Shown here piece by piece: positions 58,190 through 64,000 of a stretch of 64,000 nucleotides of DNA. Position numbers and translations under genes: made by a program. The first letter of the stretch is position 1; each line of letters begins with the position of its first letter. The stretch spans positions 992,001-1,056,000 of the forward strand of contig NZ_LSTV01000001.1 in NCBI RefSeq assembly GCF_001644225.1. Direction: 5' to 3'. The DNA is from Microbacterium oleivorans (GTDB lineage Bacteria > Actinomycetota > Actinomycetes > Actinomycetales > Microbacteriaceae). The notes beneath the pieces were generated by a model. That model saw only the letters and a program-made list of their open reading frames with translations, made no database searches and was not told the origin of the DNA.

Positions 58190-59381
58190 GGCCCCGCGCC
58201 GACAGCCAGTCGCGGATGCCCGAGGTCCAGCGCTCCTCGTCGTAGTTCCACAGCTTCGTGTGCCGGGCCCCCTCGAACTCGTCGAGCGTGACGAGGTCGG
58301 GACGTCGATCCCGCAGCGCACGGGAGGCCGCCGGCGGCACGAAGTCGTCCGCCGCGCTGTGCAGGATCAGGATCGGTGCGACGAGCTCGTCCGCCCGGGC
58401 GAGAACGTCCAGACGGTCCCACGGGATCGGGTCGCCCGCCCCCGTCAGCGACGACGCCCACGGGCGGGTCAGCGCCTCGAGGGCGAGATGCGTCAGCGGG
58501 CGCGGGATGCGGGTGAGGTCGGCGTGATGCGTCAGCACGCGGCGCCAGTCGACGACGGGCGAGTCGAGGATGACACCGGCGATGAGGTCGCGGTGGGCGG
58601 ATCCCGCCGCCAGCTGCAGCGCGATCGCGCCGCCCATCGACCACCCCATGAGGATGATGCGCCGCGCCCCGGCCCGGCGGGCGTATCCGATCGCACGGTC
58701 GACGTCGCGCCACTCGGTCGCGCCCAGTGCCGAACTCCCCCCGCGACTGCGCGGGGCGTCCGCGTCGTTGCGGTAGGAGGTGAGCATCGAGGTGATCCCC
58801 GCGGCATGGAAGACCGGCACGGCACGCAGGGTCTCCGCGCGCGTCGTACCGCGTCCGTGGATGTGCACCGCCCACACGTCGCTCCCGCCCTCCGCGGGGA
58901 ACACCCACGCGGGGCACGACCCGAGCGAGGTGCTGACCGAGACCTCCTCGAACGGGAGGTGGAGTTCGGCGGGATCGGAGAAGTACCACCCGCTGAAGGC
59001 GGCGGCGGCGTCGAGGCGATCCGACTCGTCGATCTGGGTGAGGAGCTTCCGGGTGACGGTGTCCGTCCCCGCGGCGAGCACGGTGCCGAGCTTGATGTAG
59101 CTCTGCGTCCCGGTGGTGAACAGGCCGTAGCGCCCCGGCAGGACGGTGTCCGCCGAGCGCGAGAGCGTGATGGTCTGCGCGGCGACGTCGACGTCGACGA
59201 GGGTCGTGTCCGGCACTCGCGCGGAGAGCGTCACGACGCGACGCGCGACGCGACCGGCGAGGAGCGCCAGCAGTCCCGTCGTACTGACGAGCGCGGTGGT
59301 GAGCGCGACGACGGCACTGCGCATCGTGGGAACGGTCCCGGGTCGGGCCGCGTCGGGGACGGCGCGCCTGGAAGCCTTCAT
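58161..59381 (-). CDS. membrane-anchored alpha/beta hydrolase
   Basis: 406 aa. One N-terminal membrane helix (AVVALTTALVSTTGLLALLAG, ~23-43), a ~120-residue N-terminal domain, then an alpha/beta hydrolase with the nucleophile elbow LMGWSMGGAIAL, Asp in LILHSAADDFVPPAAS and His in FEGARHTKLWNYD. Likely a lipid- or ester-active serine hydrolase facing outside. Its 3' end overlaps the reductase gene by 29 bp tail to tail. Its -10 box (TAGAGT, 59391-59396) interlocks with that of the divergent DUF3000 gene. Confidence 0.85.
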   Translation of the reverse strand: MKASRRAVPDAARPGTVPTMRSAVVALTTALVSTTGLLALLAGRVARRVVTLSARVPDTTLVDVDVAAQTITLSRSADTVLPGRYGLFTTGTQSYIKLGTVLAAGTDTVTRKLLTQIDESDRLDAAAAFSGWYFSDPAELHLPFEEVSVSTSLGSCPAWVFPAEGGSDVWAVHIHGRGTTRAETLRAVPVFHAAGITSMLTSYRNDADAPRSRGGSSALGATEWRDVDRAIGYARRAGARRIILMGWSMGGAIALQLAAGSAHRDLIAGVILDSPVVDWRRVLTHHADLTRIPRPLTHLALEALTRPWASSLTGAGDPIPWDRLDVLARADELVAPILILHSAADDFVPPAASRALRDRRPDLVTLDEFEGARHTKLWNYDEERWTSGIRDWLSARGLTGDADAGN

Positions 59382-59406
59382 GGTGCCCTCACTCTAGTCT
59401 GTCGCC

Positions 59407-59988
59407 GTGACCGAACCCCCGACCGGGACGCCGGAGTTCCTCGCTGTGAGCGACGCGTTGCGCGCCCTGCACTTCCGCGAGGACTTCGTCGTGCGCGAGA
59501 TCGCCGCACCGGCATCCCTCGCCCCCGAGGCCATCGCCTTCGCGGGCGATGTGCGTCCGGACGACGACGGCGAATCCCCCTACGGGACGGGCCGGATCGT
59601 CATCCTCCACGACGCCTCCGAACCGGATGCCTGGGGCGGCCCCTGGCGGATCGTCTGCTTCGCGCAGGCCCCTCTCGAACCCGAGATCGGCACCGATCCT
59701 CTGCTGGCCGACGTAGCCTGGTCATGGCTGATCGATGCCCTCGCAGCGCGTGGAGCGACGTTCCACGCGGCATCCGGCACAGCGACCAAGACCCTCTCGA
59801 AGGGTTTCGGGACGCTGGCCGCCGAGGGCGACGGTGCGCAGATCGAACTCCGCGCGTCGTGGTCCCCCGACGGGGATCCGACCGGTCACATGGACGCCTG
59901 GGGCGAGCTGGTCTGCATGTTGGCAGGGCTCCCCCCGGGTTCGGAGAACATCGCCGTGTTCGGCGGACAGCGGAGTACACGTGGCTGA
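59407..59988 (+). CDS. DUF3000 family protein
   Basis: 193 aa actinobacterial DUF3000: FLAVSDALRALHFREDFVVREI, WRIVCFAQAPLEPEIGTDPLLADVAWSWLIDAL, GTATKTLSKGFG, HMDAWGELVCMLAGLPPG. Conserved next to the RNase D-like gene in Actinobacteria (as around Rv2680/Rv2681), with which it overlaps by 8 bp. Function unknown. GTG exactly 6 nt after TAGTCT. Confidence 0.9.
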   Translation: MTEPPTGTPEFLAVSDALRALHFREDFVVREIAAPASLAPEAIAFAGDVRPDDDGESPYGTGRIVILHDASEPDAWGGPWRIVCFAQAPLEPEIGTDPLLADVAWSWLIDALAARGATFHAASGTATKTLSKGFGTLAAEGDGAQIELRASWSPDGDPTGHMDAWGELVCMLAGLPPGSENIAVFGGQRSTRG

Positions 59989-61177
59989 ATACGAGGTCAT
60001 CGCCGATCTGGATGCGGCGGCGGCCGCAGCGTCGCGCCTGGCGGCCGGTCACGGCCCCGTGGCCGTCGACGTCGAGCGGGCGTCGGGCTTCCGCTACTCG
60101 CAACGCGCCTACCTCATCCAGGTCTACCGGCGCGGCAGCGAGGTGTTCCTGTTCGACCCGCCCGCGATCGGTGACCTCTCCGCCCTGCAGGCGGCGATCG
60201 GCGACGAGGAGTGGGTGCTGCACGCGGCCAGCCAGGACCTGCCGTCGCTGCGCGAGGCCGGACTCGAGCCGCCCCGCATCTTCGACACCGAACTCGCCGC
60301 CCGACTGCTCGGTCACGATCGGGTGGGTCTGGGCGCCGTCGTCGAGGACACGCTCGGCATCACTCTGGCCAAGGCGCACTCGGCCGCGGACTGGTCGACG
60401 CGGCCGCTCCCCCAGGGCTGGCTCGAGTACGCCGCGCTGGACGTGCTGCACCTGATCGACGTCCGCGACGCCCTGGCGACCGAACTCGACGAACAGGGCA
60501 AGACCGCCTTCGCCGAGGAGGAGTTCGAGGCAGTCCGCACCCGCGCGCCCAAGCCGCCGCGGGAAGAGCCGTGGCGCCGGCTGAGCGGGCTCCACACGGT
60601 GCGCGGTCGCCGCGCTCTCGCCGTCGCCCGAGCGCTGTGGCAGGCCCGCGAGGACTACGCCCGCGAAGAGGATGTCTCTCCGGGCCGGCTCGTGCCCGAC
60701 CGCTCGCTCGTCGCGGCCGTCATCGCGGACCCCGCGACCAAGCAGGACCTCGCCCGCGTGAAGGAGTTCACGGGACGCGCGAGCCGCAGCCAGCTGGACC
60801 GCTGGTGGGCGGCCATCGAGGCGGGGCGCGCCGATCCCGCCCTGCCCGCCGAGCGCGGCCCGGGTGACGGAATGCCGCCGCCTCGCGCATGGGCCGACCG
60901 CAACCCCGCGGCGGACGCGCGCCTGAAGGCCGCCCGGCCTCTCGTGGAGGCGCGCGCCGAAGAGCTGGGGATGCCGACGGAGAACCTCCTGACGCCCGAC
61001 CTGCTCCGCCGCGTGGCCTGGCATCCGCCGGCCGAGGTGACGGCCGAGTCGATCGGCGACGCCCTCGGCGAACTGGGCGCGCGCCCGTGGCAGATTGCAC
61101 AGACTGCACAGGTGATCGCCACGGCCTTTGTCGATTCCGTGCAGGTGCCCGACGCGGCATCCGAGACCGCTTCGTAG
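59981..61177 (+). CDS. RNase D-like 3'-5' exonuclease with HRDC domain
   Basis: 398 aa from the GTG at 59981. DEDD exonuclease domain: first acidic pair in AVDVERASGFRYSQRAYLIQVYR, second motif VLHAASQDLPSLREAGL, third YAALDVLHLIDVRDAL. HRDC at ~205-290 (ALWQAREDYAREEDVSPGRLVPDRSLVA). Probably trims stable RNA. Also annotated as ribonuclease D or HRDC protein. Confidence 0.9.
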   Translation: MAEYEVIADLDAAAAAASRLAAGHGPVAVDVERASGFRYSQRAYLIQVYRRGSEVFLFDPPAIGDLSALQAAIGDEEWVLHAASQDLPSLREAGLEPPRIFDTELAARLLGHDRVGLGAVVEDTLGITLAKAHSAADWSTRPLPQGWLEYAALDVLHLIDVRDALATELDEQGKTAFAEEEFEAVRTRAPKPPREEPWRRLSGLHTVRGRRALAVARALWQAREDYAREEDVSPGRLVPDRSLVAAVIADPATKQDLARVKEFTGRASRSQLDRWWAAIEAGRADPALPAERGPGDGMPPPRAWADRNPAADARLKAARPLVEARAEELGMPTENLLTPDLLRRVAWHPPAEVTAESIGDALGELGARPWQIAQTAQVIATAFVDSVQVPDAASETAS

Positions 61178-61215
61178 GTTCGACCCAACCGATTTTCGCG
61201 GTATCGCGGCCTCCT

Positions 61216-61221
61216 TAGGCT
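61216..61221 (+). promoter_or_regulatory. fadA-fadB promoter, -10 box
   Basis: TAGGCT, 29 nt before the thiolase GTG in the 72-bp gap after the RNase D-like gene; GGAGGC is the RBS. No recognisable -35 or FadR-type palindrome. Confidence 0.4.
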
Positions 61222-61249
61222 GGGTGGGAACCCAATCATTGGAGGCAGT

Positions 61250-62455
61250 GTGGCCGAGCTTTCGGACGTCTATTTCGTCGACGGAATGCGCACCCCGTTC
61301 GGGCGTGCGGGCGAAAAGGGCATGTATTGGAACACGCGCGCCGACGACCTCGCCGTCAAGGCGACGATCGGCCTCATGGAACGGAACCCCGACGTCCCGG
61401 CTGAGCGCGTCGACGACGTCGCGATCGCCGCGACGAGCCAGACCGGCGAGCAGGGGCTGACCCTGGGGCGGTCGGTGGCGATCCTCGCGGGGCTTCCGCA
61501 GACGGTCCCCGGCTTCGCCATCGACCGGATGTGCGCGGGCGCCATGACGAGCGTCACCACGATGGCCGGGGCGATCGGCGTCGGCATGTACGACGTCGCG
61601 CTCGCGGGCGGTGTGGAGCACATGGGGCACTACCCGATCGGCGGCAACGCCGACCCCAACCCGCGGTTCGTCGCCGAGAAGATGGTCGATCCCGGCGCCC
61701 TCAACATGGGAGTCACGGCGGAGCGCATCTTCGACCGGTTCCCGCAGCTCACGAAGGAGCGCTCCGACCGGTTCGGCATGCTGAGCCAGCACAAGGCCCA
61801 GGCCGCCTACGAAGCCGGCAAGTTCCAGCCCGACCTCGTGCCCGTCGCGGTGAAGGATGCCGAAGGCGCGTGGGGACTGGCGACCGAGGATGAGGGCCGT
61901 CGTCCGCAGACGACGATGGCGGACCTCGCCGCCCTCAAGACGCCGTTCCGCCCGCACGGTCGCGTGACGGCCGGCACATCCTCCCCCCTCACCGACGGCG
62001 CGACCATGTCGCTGCTCGCCGGCGGCGGCGCGGTCAAGGAACTGGGGCTCACCCCGAAGATGCGGATGGTCTCGTTCGCCTTCGCGGGCGTCCAGCCCGA
62101 GATCATGGGCATCGGCCCGATCCCCTCGACCGAGAAGGCCCTGAAGAAGGCGGGCCTCACGATCGACGACATCGGCCTGTTCGAGCTGAACGAGGCCTTC
62201 GCCGTGCAGGTCATCTCGCTGCTCGACCACTTCGGCATCGCCGACGACGATCCGCGCGTGAACCCCTGGGGCGGCGCGATCGCGCTCGGGCACCCGCTGG
62301 CGGCATCCGGTGTCCGCCTCATGATCCAGCTGGCGGCGCACTTCGCGGAGCGACCCGACGTCCGTTACGGCCTCACCGCGATGTGCGTCGGCCTCGGACA
62401 GGGAGGCTCCGTCATCTGGGAGAACCCGCACTACAACGGCAAGAAGAAGAAGTGA
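61250..62455 (+). CDS. fadA: acetyl-CoA acyltransferase (thiolase), beta-oxidation
   Basis: 401 aa. Last beta-oxidation step. The nucleophile cysteine is in FAIDRMCAGAMTSVTTMAG near residue 94, with GGVEHMGH, the His in ELNEAFAVQ-region NPWGGAIALGHPLAASGVR, and the second cysteine in AMCVGLGQGGSVIWE. GTG start with GGAGG RBS. 11 bp before fadB. Confidence 0.92.
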   Translation: MAELSDVYFVDGMRTPFGRAGEKGMYWNTRADDLAVKATIGLMERNPDVPAERVDDVAIAATSQTGEQGLTLGRSVAILAGLPQTVPGFAIDRMCAGAMTSVTTMAGAIGVGMYDVALAGGVEHMGHYPIGGNADPNPRFVAEKMVDPGALNMGVTAERIFDRFPQLTKERSDRFGMLSQHKAQAAYEAGKFQPDLVPVAVKDAEGAWGLATEDEGRRPQTTMADLAALKTPFRPHGRVTAGTSSPLTDGATMSLLAGGGAVKELGLTPKMRMVSFAFAGVQPEIMGIGPIPSTEKALKKAGLTIDDIGLFELNEAFAVQVISLLDHFGIADDDPRVNPWGGAIALGHPLAASGVRLMIQLAAHFAERPDVRYGLTAMCVGLGQGGSVIWENPHYNGKKKK

Positions 62456-62466
62456 GGCAGCCGACC

Positions 62467-64000
62467 ATGACGAACTACGACCGGATCGACTTCTCGCCCC
62501 TTCTCGCCCTCTCCGACAGCGAGGTCGTGACCCACTCCCCCGTCCGCGACATCACGCTCGCCAGCGGCAAGGTCCTCGCCCTCATCACGCTCGACAACGG
62601 CCGCGACCACACCCGCCCCAACACGCTGGGCCCGGCGACGCTCACCGAGCTCGGCGCAACGCTCGACACCCTGGCGGCGCGCGCGGCCGCGGGCGAGATC
62701 GACGCCGTCGGCATCACCGGCAAGCAGTACATCCTGGCCGCCGGCGCCGACCTCAGCGAGGTCAGCAACGTCGGTTCGGTGGAGAACGCGCGACTCATCG
62801 CCCAGCTCGGCCATCACGTGCTCGGCAAGCTGTCTGACCTCGGCGTGCCCTCGTTCGCGTTCGTGAACGGGCTCGCGCTCGGCGGCGGCCTCGAGATCGC
62901 GCTGAACTCGACCTACCGGACGGTGGATGCCTCGGCTGCGGCGATCGCCCTCCCGGAGGTCTTCCTCGGGATCATCCCCGGCTGGGGCGGCGCGTACCTG
63001 CTGCCGAACCTCATCGGCATCGAGAACGCCCTCGAGGTCGTCATCTCGAACCCGCTGAAGCAGAACCGGGTGCTTAAGCCGCAGCAGGCGTACGAACTCG
63101 GCATCATGGACGCGATCTTCCCCGCCTCGAGCTACCTCGAATCGTCGCTGCGCTGGGCCGACGACGTCCTCACCGGCGCCGTCAAGGTCGAGCGTAAGAA
63201 CGCCCCCGGCAAGATCGAGCGCCTCACCAAGTGGCCCATCGCGATCAAGATGGCCCGCGGCATGCTCGAGTCGAAGATCGGAACAGTGCCCCGGTCGCCG
63301 TACGTGGCTCTGGACCTGCTCGACAAGGCCAAGAGCGGCACCAAGGCCGAGGGCTTCGCGCGGGAGGACGAGGCGCTCGCCTCGCTCGTCACGGGCGACC
63401 AGTTCGCGGCATCCATGTACGCGTTCGACCTCGTGCAGAAGCGCGCGAAGCGGCCGGTCGGTGCGCCCGACAAGGCTCTCGCGAAGAAGGTCACGAAGGT
63501 CGGCGTCATCGGTGCGGGACTCATGGCCAGCCAGTTCGCGCTGCTGTTCGTGCGCAAGCTGCAGGTGCCCGTGCTCATCACGGACCTCGACCAGGCGCGC
63601 GTCGACAAGGGTGTCGCGTACATCCACGACGAGATCGGCAAGCTCGAGGCGAAGGGCCGGCTCGACGGCGACACCGCCAACAAGCTGCGCGCCCTCGTGA
63701 CCGGGACGACGGACAAGTCCGCTTACGCGGACTGCGACTTCGTCATCGAAGCCGTCTTCGAGGAGGTCGGCGTCAAGCAGGCCGTGTTCGCCGAGATCGA
63801 GGCCGTGGTGGCCGAGGACGCGATCCTCGCGACGAACACGTCCTCGCTGTCGGTCGAGGAGATCGGCGCGAAGCTCGCGCACCCCGAGCGGCTCGTCGGC
63901 TTCCACTTCTTCAACCCGGTCGCGGTCATGCCGCTCATCGAGGTCGTGAAGACGCCGCAGACCTCGGATGCCGCCCTGTCGACCGCGTTCGTCGTCGCGA
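62467..64000 (+). CDS. fadB: 3-hydroxyacyl-CoA dehydrogenase / enoyl-CoA hydratase, 3' part beyond window
   Basis: 511 codons visible of a protein usually ~700-720 aa. N-terminal crotonase domain (~1-300): TGKQYILAAGADLSEV, GLALGGGLEIALNSTYR and LPEVFLGIIPGWGGAYLLPNLIG with the oxyanion and catalytic glutamates. The NAD-binding dehydrogenase domain starts at ~335 with KVGVIGAGLMASQFALLFVRKLQVPVLITDLD and reaches FHFFNPVAVMPLIEVV. Partner of the thiolase just upstream in the fatty-acid oxidation complex. Confidence 0.94.
   Translation, partial: MTNYDRIDFSPLLALSDSEVVTHSPVRDITLASGKVLALITLDNGRDHTRPNTLGPATLTELGATLDTLAARAAAGEIDAVGITGKQYILAAGADLSEVSNVGSVENARLIAQLGHHVLGKLSDLGVPSFAFVNGLALGGGLEIALNSTYRTVDASAAAIALPEVFLGIIPGWGGAYLLPNLIGIENALEVVISNPLKQNRVLKPQQAYELGIMDAIFPASSYLESSLRWADDVLTGAVKVERKNAPGKIERLTKWPIAIKMARGMLESKIGTVPRSPYVALDLLDKAKSGTKAEGFAREDEALASLVTGDQFAASMYAFDLVQKRAKRPVGAPDKALAKKVTKVGVIGAGLMASQFALLFVRKLQVPVLITDLDQARVDKGVAYIHDEIGKLEAKGRLDGDTANKLRALVTGTTDKSAYADCDFVIEAVFEEVGVKQAVFAEIEAVVAEDAILATNTSSLSVEEIGAKLAHPERLVGFHFFNPVAVMPLIEVVKTPQTSDAALSTAFVVA

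Overview
The window is a contiguous piece of a high-GC actinobacterial chromosome, most likely Microbacterium or a close Microbacteriaceae relative. The evidence is very GC-rich DNA, gene orders typical of Actinobacteria (alaS-ruvX-mltG-aroECKB-aroQ-efp-nusB; pyrR-pyrB-pyrC-carA-carB-pyrF-gmk; thrS/HIT; pdxST-yebC-ruvCAB-yajC-secDF-relA), actinobacterial DUF families (DUF3000, DUF6098, a short protein resembling the DUF7882 family) and -10 boxes of the TAnnnT type. Almost everything is chromosomal housekeeping. I see no prophage, IS element or CRISPR array.

Layout. 1-5980 (minus): a sulfonate/taurine-type ABC transporter (ATPase, lipoprotein binding protein, permease) runs into an acetyl-CoA synthetase and a metY O-acetylhomoserine sulfhydrylase cut by the window edge. 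6057-15575 (minus): de novo pyrimidine operon pyrR-pyrB-pyrC-(PH-like membrane protein)-carA-carB-pyrF, ending in a guanylate kinase fused to an actinobacterial integration-host-factor (mIHF) domain. A PyrR-type RNA-binding loop sits just before the pyrR ribosome binding site. 15684-17181 (plus): a small membrane protein and an AbiEi/DUF559-like gene, the latter bracketed by two copies of a 64-bp hairpin-forming repeat. 17297-28580 (minus): nusB, efp, shikimate genes aroQ-GNAT-aroB-aroK-aroC-aroE, mltG, ruvX, alaS, a small membrane-anchored protein and rpsD.

28747-30961 (minus): a TPR_5-NUDIX fusion and rarA. 31091-33383 (plus): a Pro/Thr-tailed membrane protein, a DUF349 protein and an AbiEi-like protein. 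33362-43582 (minus): relA, secF, secD, yajC, ruvB, ruvA, ruvC, yebC, pdxT, pdxS. 43622-45822 (plus): pdxR and pdxY, so the two vitamin B6 units diverge from a 39-bp gap. 45844-48527 (minus): HIT phosphorylase, thrS and a candidate leader peptide. 48557-52836: a transporter, an AlkD-like repair protein, an ACT protein, an alcohol dehydrogenase, YnfA and a small DUF gene. 52898-53494: four tRNAs (Val-GAC, Cys, Gly on minus; Val-CAC on plus) with terminators.

53509-54920 (minus): an MBL-fold hydrolase broken by an in-frame TAG, a DUF6098 gene and a decayed gene. 54976-57420 (minus): amtB with a GlnR-like box, and zapE. 57485-64000: a RibD-type reductase, an alpha/beta hydrolase, DUF3000, an RNase D-like nuclease, and a fadA-fadB beta-oxidation pair (fadB cut by the edge).

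Two window-wide patterns stand out. First, the 7-mer GGATGCC/GGCATCC occurs about 100 times by hand count, far more than base composition predicts. Second, at least ten genes carry a TAnnnT-like -10 box exactly 6 nt before the start codon, which implies leaderless transcripts.
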